NCBI GenBank assembly: GCA_910585655.1
Contig: CAJUFW010000113.1
Location: 1-11,270, forward strand
Source of the DNA: an uncultured Lachnospiraceae bacterium
GTDB lineage: Bacteria; Bacillota_A; Clostridia; Lachnospirales; Lachnospiraceae
Reading direction: 5' to 3'
Length of the DNA: 11,270 bases
In this document: positions 1-6,134 of the stretch, in pieces
How the letters are laid out: each line of letters begins with the position of its first letter
Numbering within the stretch: position 1 is the stretch's first letter
Program-made: the position numbers and the translations under genes
Notes under the pieces: generated by a model
Databases searched by the model: none
Told to the model about the DNA's origin: nothing
What the model saw: only the letters and a program-made list of their open reading frames with translations

Positions 1-47
1 CGTGTTACGGACTTTCACCGATTAGATTGCGCCCATACTGGGCGCAC
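1..47 (-). mobile_element. 5' end of a group II intron (class IIC-like), cut by the window edge
   Basis: Read on the minus strand from position 47, the sequence begins GTGCG, the conserved 5' terminus of bacterial group II introns (GUGYG). An 8-bp hairpin follows at once (28-35 pairing with 39-46), then a GGTGAAAGTCCG-type stretch. This order closely resembles the start of domain I in class IIC introns such as the Oceanobacillus iheyensis intron, compared here from memory. The upstream exon ends in an intrinsic terminator hairpin and a T-run (TTTTTTG|GTGCG), which is the known insertion preference of class IIC introns. The rest of the ribozyme, any reverse transcriptase/maturase and domain V would lie left of position 1, so activity cannot be judged. 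Confidence 0.78.
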
Positions 48-48
48 C

Positions 49-88
49 AAAAAAGCGGGTACCAGAATCCTTTTTTCTGATACCCGCT
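49..88 (-). terminator. Intrinsic terminator, minus strand
   Basis: Positions 75-88 and 54-67 form a 14-bp stem with a loop of about 7 nt. On the minus strand the only irregularity is one G-U pair, and the stem is followed directly by six Us (54-49). On the plus strand the same hairpin has a C-A mismatch and no T-run, so the direction is minus. It closes the minus-strand transcript that starts near 522, and the group II intron begins one base after its T-run. Confidence 0.85.
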
Positions 89-140
89 CTAAACTATAAT
101 CTCTTCCATATAATTTTAATTCAATCCCTTATGTTTTTGG

Positions 141-246
141 TGGACTGTACCTCTCTTTCTGACATATTTTCCTATTGGATACCTCTATTATGGATATCCT
201 ATACTTCTGTTCCCTTTGGACCGTACCTTCCTTTCTGCGATATTTC
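141..246. repeat. Imperfect 30-bp direct repeat, two copies
   Basis: Positions 141-170 and 217-246 match at 24 of 30 bases in the same orientation, 76 bp apart. The shared core runs TGGAC-GTACCT, then CTTTCTG, then ATATTT. The copies lie inside the predicted minus-strand transcript. They may be a duplicated RNA motif or remnants of insertion-sequence ends; their direct rather than inverted arrangement argues against one intact element. Confidence 0.6.
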
Positions 247-460
247 TTTACCTACATCTATGTAAATTTATCGCTCTTTACTACTTGGTATTACACATTA
301 TTTAATTGTAATCAGGTTTTTTCTTCTATATTACTTTTATTTTTCTTTGTAACTGTTCCGCTCTGGTTCTGCCGGAACTTCGTTGTTGGAATCCAAAACC
401 TTTTTAAGAAGTAAGGAATTCTCCTTCTGAACTATCGTACATTGGAATCACCCCTGTTCT

Positions 461-490
461 TACGCTTTTCTTCGCTTTTCTTCGCTTTTT
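461..490. repeat. Three tandem 10-bp units
   Basis: Three adjacent decamers (461-470, 471-480, 481-490) share the pattern T(A/T)CGCTTTT(C/T). On the minus strand they read as purine-rich GAAAAGCGAA-like units in the first part of the predicted transcript. No function is evident; replication slippage could have made them. Confidence 0.6.
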
Positions 491-528
491 GTTTCTGCTA
501 ATTTCTTTCTCTTTGTTTTTGTGTCTTA

Positions 529-557
529 ATCATATCACAGGATTTTTGTTTTGTCAA
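529..557 (-). promoter_or_regulatory. Sigma-A-type promoter, minus strand
   Basis: On the minus strand a perfect -35 TTGACA (557-552) is separated by exactly 17 nt from TATGAT (534-529), which matches 5 of 6 -10 bases. The start of transcription would fall near 522. No protein gene lies downstream on that strand before the terminator at 88-49, so this promoter is the main evidence for an untranslated transcript there. Confidence 0.7.
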
Positions 558-836
558 CCTTTTTTTGAAACTTTTTTAAATAAAATATCTTCTGGTTTTG
601 TATTGTTTTAATTGTCTGATTATTTTATATTATTTATTCAATTCCAACATATTTCTATGCCCTGTTTCTCCTGTTTTCACTCCATTATTGTCTTCCTCTA
701 AGAAAATGTTGACCAAAACTGCACAAATATTCTGTCTATTTTCGAGCAAAATGACATTGGAACTATCCTATCTCTCTGTTACTCTAAAAAAGTAGCTATC
801 CTTATCGACTGATCTTTAATAGAAAGGAGTTTTATT
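558..836. other. AT-rich spacer upstream of the first hydrolase gene
   Basis: This stretch is T-rich, with no gene, hairpin or known RNA that I can support. The one open frame in it (598-795, plus) has no ribosome binding site and a low-complexity F/L/S-rich translation. Apart from a weak promoter candidate at 757-785 and the Shine-Dalgarno sequence AGAAAGGAG at 821-829, I see nothing in it. Confidence 0.6.
757..785 (+). promoter_or_regulatory. Weak candidate promoter for the hydrolase at 837
   Basis: TTGGAA (757-762) lies 17 nt before TACTCT (780-785), which carries an extended -10 TG at 777-778. The hexamers match consensus only partly (4/6 and 3/6), and the region is AT-rich enough for chance hits. 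It would give a leader of about 45 nt. Confidence 0.3.
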
Positions 837-1907
837 ATGATTCAAGTAAACGCCTGGGTAGGTGATTTTGGATTAACCACCGATACCTTCCTTCTAAAAG
901 GGCATGCTTCTATCCGCCCGGAAGACATATCTCTCACTGTAGAAATGGGCTTTGGAGAGAAAAAGACCGTAAACATCCCGATTCTCTCCACACAATGCCA
1001 GGAGGATACCTTGTATATTCAAACAGAACCCTTCTGCCCAGCCAACGAATTTCATCTTGTCGGGACAGGAGCTGCCGCTGACATCTCCTATCAAAAAGCA
1101 GATGCCGTACTGCAGATTCAGGACGAAGAACTATTTGAACAAAAACAGGAAAATGATGTCCTCTATCGCCTGTACTCTCCGGCAGCCACACAAGCCCGTC
1201 CCCTTATTTTATTCTTACATGGCGGCGGCGAATGTGGTACGGACAATCTAACCCAATTAACTGGTACATTAGGTGCTATCCATCTGGCAAAATGCTATCC
1301 TGAAATGTATGTTATGGCTCCGCAGGCGCCAAGAGGCATGTTAAATTCCGGTCAGCCAATGCCAAATATGAGCCAGATGCGCTTTGCCACCAGTGATACT
1401 CCTGGAATGGAGGGCTGGAGTCGCGCGCTGCTTGGACGAGTATGCGATCTGATCCGACATATGATTGCAGAGGGCAAGGTAAATCCAAAGCGGGTATATG
1501 TAATCGGTATGTCAATGGGCGGCGGCGGAACATTACGCGCCTTGTCTGTCGGCTCCGATTTATTTGCTGCCGGCGCGCCGATCTGCCCTACTATGACTCC
1601 TGATACTTACCGCATCCTTTGCGGATTGACCCATACCAAGCTTTGGATTTCTACTGCTTACATCGACCATACTTTATATCGTCACAAATATATTGTAGAC
1701 GGCATTATGGCACTCAAGGATGCCGGCAACCGCAACGCCCGTTTAACATTATATTCCCCGGAGGAATTAGAGGCATATGGTCTGGCTACGGATCCGGATA
1801 TGCCACTTGCCGCTAAATTCGGCGCCAACCATGCTTCCTGGGTTCTTACCCTGCACAATGAGCATGGAATTTTAAGCTGGCTGACGGAACAGGTACGGGA
1901 AAGCTAG
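837..1907 (+). CDS. Cytosolic alpha/beta-hydrolase (esterase/peptidase-like)
   Basis: A 356-residue serine hydrolase of the alpha/beta-hydrolase fold. Residues 1 to about 115 form a non-catalytic, beta-rich N-terminal domain. The catalytic domain follows: LILFLHGGGE with His128-Gly-Gly-Gly forming the oxyanion-hole loop, the nucleophile elbow GMSMGG with Ser226, a likely acid Asp277 (AYIDH) and a likely catalytic His332 (GANHASW). There is no signal peptide or membrane segment, so it should act in the cytosol on an imported or intracellular ester, acylated sugar or peptide; the substrate cannot be read from the sequence. The ATG is fixed by AGAAAGGAG 7 nt upstream. The stop lies only 4 bp from the convergent CotH gene. 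It resembles the hydrolase at 9911 in architecture and motifs. Confidence 0.9.
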   Translation: MIQVNAWVGDFGLTTDTFLLKGHASIRPEDISLTVEMGFGEKKTVNIPILSTQCQEDTLYIQTEPFCPANEFHLVGTGAAADISYQKADAVLQIQDEELFEQKQENDVLYRLYSPAATQARPLILFLHGGGECGTDNLTQLTGTLGAIHLAKCYPEMYVMAPQAPRGMLNSGQPMPNMSQMRFATSDTPGMEGWSRALLGRVCDLIRHMIAEGKVNPKRVYVIGMSMGGGGTLRALSVGSDLFAAGAPICPTMTPDTYRILCGLTHTKLWISTAYIDHTLYRHKYIVDGIMALKDAGNRNARLTLYSPEELEAYGLATDPDMPLAAKFGANHASWVLTLHNEHGILSWLTEQVRES

Positions 1908-1911
1908 GTTT

Positions 1912-3630
1912 TTATCTTTTATAGCGAGCTGCTATCCCAAGCCCTGCGATGAAAACCGCAACAGAAACAACCAGTAACAGTAGGGAGGAAGCGCTTTTGG
2001 CGCTGCTCCCTGTTGCTTGCGGTATGTTTTTTCCTGCTTCATTACCGCTTCTGGGAAATCCTCCGAAAAACTCTCCTGCAGGCTTTCTATCCCCAAATGG
2101 ATTACTTTCTTCTAAAAATGTGTTATCTTCTGGAATATCCGCTATATCATCAGGTGTCTGTTCTCCCTTTGGAAAACCCTGTTCCTCCGAAAAATTGCCC
2201 GCTGAAACCATTTCTTTTGGCATCCCTCCCATCTCGTTTTCCATCATTCCCATATCTGACAATTCAAGCTTAGAAGCATCTACAAAAGAATCCCCGGACA
2301 CCGACTGTCCTTCTGCCGTAGATGGAATACTCCCCTCTAATTGCCCTCGGACACTTTCTGCACGAAGCAGGCAAAACTCTCGAATTGCTGCCGTTCCCCG
2401 TTCAAATTCTTCATAGGTACAAAATTTGCTGGGATCTTTTTCTACATAAGAAGCAATCAAGGCTACCGTTTCGTCTATCATCCCTGTAAAATCTGTATTC
2501 TCTATAAAGTCTGCAAAGTACTGATGATATTGTTCTGTATAGACCTCCTTTTCAAAAATCCAATGTAGCATAGGACGATCGCTGTTATCTCCTGCAGAAA
2601 CCGGAGAATCAATCGGAGCATTTATCGTTTGAGTAGCATCCGATGCCTGAAAAGTACCAAACGCCAGATTATAGTCCCATGGTATCATAGAAAGCTTTCC
2701 TTCCTCTTCATACAGATAATAATTATGAACGATCGTTCCTGTATAGCTATCTCCATTACAAACAAAATTATGGACAACAAAATAACGGATAACTTCTTCT
2801 ATGTCTACTGCTTTTTCTGGATTCATATTGCTGCTAAGCAATTTCAATGCCTCAATCAGCCGCATTTGATCAGCTTTTGTTGTATCTGTTTTTGCATTGT
2901 CAAAAATGTTGGGATAGCTCTCCGGATCATCATCTATATATTGAAGCTTTACGTCTGAACTTCCCATCCCCCCCGAACCAAATCTCTGGCCGTTTCCCCG
3001 TCCTCCGCCAAGGCTCATACTGTCCGGCTTATACAATTCCCCATACTCTCTTCCATAATTTCGCTGTAGAAAAGCTTCCTCCACCCCTTCCACAGCCAAG
3101 TAAAGTCCCCAGTCCTCTCCATTTACACTAATAAAAACGTAACTGCACAAGGGTGCATCTACTTCAAAATTACCCATCATCCGATAGGTTAGATAATCTT
3201 TCATATAAGTATTATCCTGAATAATATTATTTAAGCTAATTTTATCCAGCCCATGGTAACTTTTTCCGCTGTCATATTGATCAAATTCCAGCTTAAAGCT
3301 GTATCGTTTGCTTCCCAGTTCGGAAACAGTCCTTAATGAAGTATTTCCCTTTGCACGGATACCAATATTTCGATAGGCTTCTCCGTCAATTACCACTGCA
3401 CAGGAGACATATTCCTCATTCTCACAGCTCTCCAGAAAATCCTCCCAATCCTCCATCACAATCTCTAAAGTATGGACATAAGACGTATCAAAAAGGCGGT
3501 TTTCATAGCCTATTATCCGGGAAGCTTCTGCCAATCCCGCCGCTCCTGCCTTAATAAGAAAACAAACTATTAGAATGGAGACTACTATAATAATAGCACA
3601 AATCCTATCTATGTATCTATGTGTAGACAT
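1912..3630 (-). CDS. CotH-family protein kinase, membrane anchored
   Basis: A 572-residue CotH-like protein of the atypical kinase family that includes the Bacillus spore-coat kinase CotH. An N-terminal membrane segment (about residues 10-32) is followed by the kinase-like domain: IRAKGNTS (the family's RGN-S loop), a lysine-rich SFKLEF strand, Asp294 in CNGDSYTG (likely catalytic) and Asp319 in IPWDYNLAFG (likely metal ligand). The second Asp often seen in WDxD is Asn321. A Met/Glu/Gly-rich low-complexity tail (about 430-530) leads to a second hydrophobic segment and a basic RYKR end. The catalytic domain is probably outside the membrane. I chose the ATG at 3630 because AGGAGG lies 9 nt upstream and leaves a 13-bp gap from the DUF4956 gene; an ATG at 3663 would overlap that gene by 20 bp. 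It is the last gene of the operon. Confidence 0.92.
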   Translation of the reverse strand: MSTHRYIDRICAIIIVVSILIVCFLIKAGAAGLAEASRIIGYENRLFDTSYVHTLEIVMEDWEDFLESCENEEYVSCAVVIDGEAYRNIGIRAKGNTSLRTVSELGSKRYSFKLEFDQYDSGKSYHGLDKISLNNIIQDNTYMKDYLTYRMMGNFEVDAPLCSYVFISVNGEDWGLYLAVEGVEEAFLQRNYGREYGELYKPDSMSLGGGRGNGQRFGSGGMGSSDVKLQYIDDDPESYPNIFDNAKTDTTKADQMRLIEALKLLSSNMNPEKAVDIEEVIRYFVVHNFVCNGDSYTGTIVHNYYLYEEEGKLSMIPWDYNLAFGTFQASDATQTINAPIDSPVSAGDNSDRPMLHWIFEKEVYTEQYHQYFADFIENTDFTGMIDETVALIASYVEKDPSKFCTYEEFERGTAAIREFCLLRAESVRGQLEGSIPSTAEGQSVSGDSFVDASKLELSDMGMMENEMGGMPKEMVSAGNFSEEQGFPKGEQTPDDIADIPEDNTFLEESNPFGDRKPAGEFFGGFPRSGNEAGKNIPQATGSSAKSASSLLLLVVSVAVFIAGLGIAARYKR

Positions 3631-3643
3631 ATATTTCTGCCTC

Positions 3644-4315
3644 CTATCCCATATAATCACCATTATAACTTACCAAGACAGCACTACGGATTCCTTCTAT
3701 TTCCGAAAGTTCATTGACAAAATCCGTATTGTCTTCTTTTAAACGTATCTCCAAATTTAATTCTATCTCTCCCTTTTGCGCTGTTTTGCTCTTTACAACA
3801 CAACGTTCTGTTCTTGCTTCCAAAAAACCTTTCGCCTGTATCTCACTTGTATGGTCTTCACATTGAAGCACAATAATATAAGGATTGCTGTGAGTCTTCC
3901 GGTTGACAAAAAACAAAAGAATAAGACCAATCATTACACTGCCAATCAGCGCCAGCGGAAGCATCCCTGCAGCTAAAACAATGCCTACCGCTATCGACCA
4001 AAACAGGAACGCAATATCCAACGGTTCCTTGATTGCTGTCCGGAAACGTACAATCGAAAGCGCACCTACCATACCTAAGGAAAGTACAACATTGCTGGTT
4101 ACTGCCAGGATGACTACGGTCGTAATCATCGTCAGAGCAAGCAATGTTACACCAAAGCTGGAGGAATACATTACTCCGGAAAACGTTTTCTTATAAATAA
4201 GAAATATAAATAGCCCAATAGCAAATGCCAATAACAATGCCAATAACATATCCAAAATACTAACACTTGTGATGTTCTCTAAAAAGCTTGATTTAAAAAT
4301 ATCGTTAAATGTCAT
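3644..4315 (-). CDS. DUF4956 family integral membrane protein
   Basis: A 223-residue protein with about four hydrophobic segments between residues 19 and 140, followed by a soluble C-terminal domain of about 80 residues. The stretch SLGMVGALSIVRFRTAIK, then EPLDIAFLFW, is the hallmark of DUF4956 proteins. Family members commonly sit beside VTC-type polyphosphate polymerase genes. By analogy with yeast VTC, where a membrane part escorts the polymer, this protein may be the membrane partner or channel for the product; that is inference. Its start has AAGGAG about 9 nt upstream. It is the middle gene of the operon, 74 bp after the VTC gene and 13 bp before CotH. Confidence 0.9.
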   Translation of the reverse strand: MTFNDIFKSSFLENITSVSILDMLLALLLAFAIGLFIFLIYKKTFSGVMYSSSFGVTLLALTMITTVVILAVTSNVVLSLGMVGALSIVRFRTAIKEPLDIAFLFWSIAVGIVLAAGMLPLALIGSVMIGLILLFFVNRKTHSNPYIIVLQCEDHTSEIQAKGFLEARTERCVVKSKTAQKGEIELNLEIRLKEDNTDFVNELSEIEGIRSAVLVSYNGDYMG

Positions 4316-4389
4316 GATGTTATCTCCTTATTTTATTTATGTTTTTTGGTATTATCTGTTCAACCGGACACTTATCCGCTTTTTCCTAC

Positions 4390-5082
4390 TTATCCATATC
4401 TTCGACAGACTGCATATTTAGAAAAGGATGTCGTTTCTCTTCCCTCCAGGTTTACCGCAGTTCGGATTATTGCCGGTAAAAAAGCATCCCATTTTACTTC
4501 TAAAACAATCGTCTTATCACTGGCTGGAATCAGAAAAGCATCCGGATTTAAAAAATCAAGGCTACCCAGTCCCGTCCGTATATCATAATCCAATGTTACG
4601 CGCACATTTCCAGGGAAATATACAAACGGCTCCCTCGTATATGCTACAATTGTTTTGGGGACAAGACCTTGGGATTTCATCTTCACATATAGCTCTTGTA
4701 CCAAAGGTTGTCCAGATTGCAGCATCCAATCCAGCCTTCCTTCTAAAAGCGCCTCTACTTCCTCTGTTTTTAGGCAAACACTCTGCTTTCTTCCTAGCCC
4801 GTTTTGTTTGCTCTTCTTTTCCAATAGGATAAAGGAACTATCTTCATTATAATAGCGAAGACGAAACTTTTCACGGCGGCTTACACCGTCTATTTTTTCT
4901 CGAAGCGCTTTGTCTGATAGCGTGTCAAAGTATAAGCTCCGAATTGTATATACCCCATTTACGGCATGGGTATCTGCCTTCATAATCGCCCTAAGACGCT
5001 GACGAATCGCTATTCTATCCGACTGGTTAATCTCATGCTTCCATTCATGGCGAAACTTCTTTTCCTCTGTCCTGTCTGTCAT
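4390..5082 (-). CDS. VTC-domain polyphosphate polymerase-like protein
   Basis: A 230-residue single-domain protein of the VTC/CYTH-like tunnel fold, which in yeast Vtc4 makes polyphosphate from ATP. Seen here: RHEWKHEI at residues 11-18 (first strand), IRSLYFDT with Arg48, the basic cluster from Lys63 to Arg76 (KIDGVSRREKFRLRYY), ILLEKKSK with Glu88, and LEVKWD with Glu195. These acidic and basic residues match the metal- and phosphate-binding pattern of the family. There is no membrane segment, so it probably acts at the inner face of the membrane with the DUF4956 protein. It is the first gene of the operon, with a purine-rich Shine-Dalgarno region (GGGAG about 9 nt upstream) and a TATAAT box at 5126-5121. 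Polymerase activity is inferred from family membership. Confidence 0.9.
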   Translation of the reverse strand: MTDRTEEKKFRHEWKHEINQSDRIAIRQRLRAIMKADTHAVNGVYTIRSLYFDTLSDKALREKIDGVSRREKFRLRYYNEDSSFILLEKKSKQNGLGRKQSVCLKTEEVEALLEGRLDWMLQSGQPLVQELYVKMKSQGLVPKTIVAYTREPFVYFPGNVRVTLDYDIRTGLGSLDFLNPDAFLIPASDKTIVLEVKWDAFLPAIIRTAVNLEGRETTSFSKYAVCRRYG

Positions 5083-5120
5083 TTTCCTCTGCTCCCTTCC
5101 ATTTTGCCGGCTACAAGACT

Positions 5121-5149
5121 ATTATACTTCTCAATGCTGAATTGAACCT
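5121..5149 (-). promoter_or_regulatory. Candidate promoter of the VTC-DUF4956-CotH operon
   Basis: A perfect -10 TATAAT lies on the minus strand at 5126-5121, about 39 bp upstream of the VTC start. The hexamer 17 nt upstream, AGGTTC (5149-5144), is a poor -35, so this promoter probably needs an activator. The divergently encoded OmpR-type regulator is the obvious candidate, but I could not identify a clear binding-site repeat. Confidence 0.5.
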
Positions 5150-5184
5150 GAAAAAACAGACCAAATTTTTATATCAGATAGGAT

Positions 5185-5290
5185 ATGCCTCCGGCGGATG
5201 GCAGGCATACGGAGCGGAATACTGTCAGCAAATGCTGCCGAGCCCATCTTCAGATGGGCTTGCATGCCGCCACAAGAACGCTGGAGGCGT
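5185..5290. other. Branched, strongly self-complementary intergenic element
   Basis: This block is clearly richer in GC than its surroundings and can fold as one branched unit. An outer helix pairs 5185-5196 with 5279-5290 (12 bp including two G-U pairs). An inner helix pairs 5199-5208 with 5264-5272 around a bulged A at 5203. Inside are two hairpins: 5226-5230 with 5233-5237, and 5241-5249 with 5252-5260. Competing local hairpins exist, notably 5273-5281 with 5287-5295 and 5184-5190 with 5203-5209. It lies between the predicted divergent promoters (-10 boxes at 5126-5121 and 5329-5334), so neither should transcribe it. It could be a REP-like mobile repeat, a small RNA or a DNA regulatory structure. 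Confidence 0.6.
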
Positions 5291-5325
5291 TCTTGAATTA
5301 TTTTCAGCATGATTTCAGTAAACTA

Positions 5326-5334
5326 TGTTATACT
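5326..5334 (+). promoter_or_regulatory. Candidate extended -10 promoter of the two-component genes
   Basis: TGTTATACT combines an extended -10 TG (5326-5327) with TATACT (5329-5334). No good -35 is visible at the usual distance, which fits an extended -10 or activator-dependent promoter. The predicted start near 5341 gives a leader of about 84 nt. The same nonamer precedes the hydrolase gene at 9911. Confidence 0.45.
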
Positions 5335-5424
5335 AGCCCTACAAAACAAACGTTCCTTCTCTTGCTGCCAAGGAATTATTATGATAAAGTAATGGGATAG
5401 AATTTATGGAGGTTGAATTGCCCT

Positions 5425-6099
5425 ATGAAAATATTAGTAATTGAAGATGAAATTCTTTTAGCCAATTCTATTCAGACGCTCCTAACTTCTAGGGGATTCC
5501 AGACAGAAGCAGTCTATGACGGGAAAACCGGTGAAGAATATGCTTTACTCGGCATTTATGATTTACTGATTTTAGATGTAATGCTGCCTGGGTTAAATGG
5601 CTACCAAGTCGCCCAAAGAATCCGTAAAAAGCATTGCAACACCCCAATCCTAATGCTGACTGCTAAATCCGCTTTAGAGGATCGTATTGAAGGACTGGAC
5701 GCAGGTGCCGACTATTACCTGACAAAACCCTTTGATTCCAGAGAATTACTCGCCTGTATCAATGCTTTACTCCGTCGCCAGGGAACCGAGGTAAACGAAC
5801 TTACTTTTGGCAATACCGCACTGGATTTAGAATCCGGCAAGCTCGTCTGCAACGAAAGAGAGGTTCGTCTCTCTTCCAGAGAATTCGATGTTATGCGAAT
5901 ACTTTTTCAGGCAGGGGAACACAACATTTCAAAAGAAACGCTTCTTACACGCGTATGGGGATATGACTCCAATGCCGTAGAAAACCATGTAGAGGTATAT
6001 GTCGGTTTCCTGCGAAAAAAGCTATCCAGTATTGGCTCAAACATCCATATTGAAGCAATCAGGCGCCTGGGCTACCACTTAGAAAAAACGGATTATTAA
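5425..6099 (+). CDS. OmpR/PhoB-family response regulator
   Basis: A 224-residue DNA-binding response regulator. The receiver domain has the acidic pair Glu7-Asp8, the phosphorylation site Asp51 in LLILDVMLPG, Thr79 and Lys101 in LTKPF, all in the usual places. The C-terminal part is a winged-helix DNA-binding domain (LSSREFDVMRILF to VEVYVGFLRKKL). I chose the ATG at 5425, giving MKILVIEDE, with GGAGG at 5408-5412. A TTG at 5413 in the same frame touches that Shine-Dalgarno site and cannot use it. It precedes its kinase by 35 bp and is divergent from the VTC operon, its likely target. Confidence 0.96.
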   Translation: MKILVIEDEILLANSIQTLLTSRGFQTEAVYDGKTGEEYALLGIYDLLILDVMLPGLNGYQVAQRIRKKHCNTPILMLTAKSALEDRIEGLDAGADYYLTKPFDSRELLACINALLRRQGTEVNELTFGNTALDLESGKLVCNEREVRLSSREFDVMRILFQAGEHNISKETLLTRVWGYDSNAVENHVEVYVGFLRKKLSSIGSNIHIEAIRRLGYHLEKTDY

Positions 6100-6134
6100 C
6101 AAAGGCATCACCTAAGAGTATAGGAGAAGGAACT

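Larger units (their letters stand above)
49..522 (-). ncRNA. Predicted untranslated minus-strand transcript of unknown function
   Basis: A near-consensus promoter (557-529) and a strong terminator (88-49), both on the minus strand, bound a transcript of about 470 nt. It is strongly purine-rich, has stops in all frames and does not match tmRNA, RNase P RNA, 6S RNA, a T-box or another RNA I recognise. Two features stand out: a 30-nt motif present twice (246-217 and 170-141 in transcript order) and a 12-codon ORF behind a good Shine-Dalgarno site (442-404; site AGGGGTGAT at 455-447). It could be a small RNA, a leader-peptide transcript, or the relic of a lost gene or insertion sequence. The boundaries are inferred from the signals. 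Confidence 0.4.

Noticed and set aside
28..46. 8-bp hairpin as a transcription terminator
   Set aside because: Neither strand has a T-run after it. It is better explained as the first stem of the group II intron.
175..414. Plus-strand open frame of 79 codons with a hydrophobic translation
   Set aside because: It starts with TTG, has no Shine-Dalgarno site, and its F/L/Y-rich content follows from the T-rich plus strand opposite a purine-rich transcript. Promoter and terminator signals point to the other strand.
598..795. Plus-strand open frame of 65 codons
   Set aside because: No ribosome binding site, low-complexity translation and no recognisable motif in an AT-rich spacer.
3631..3663. Upstream ATG at 3663 as the CotH start
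   Set aside because: It would overlap the DUF4956 gene by 20 bp and contain the AGGAGG site that serves the ATG at 3630.
5273..5295. 9-bp hairpin as a terminator
   Set aside because: It is followed by AATTATTTT rather than a clean T-run on plus and by a GC-rich stretch on minus. It also competes with the longer fold of the element.
5185..5400. Plus-strand open frame of 71 codons across the structured element
   Set aside because: No ribosome binding site, runs through the hairpins and the predicted promoter, and the translation resembles no family.
5413..5424. TTG at 5413 as the response-regulator start
   Set aside because: It touches the GGAGG site directly. The family's usual N-terminus, MKILVIEDE, begins at 5425.
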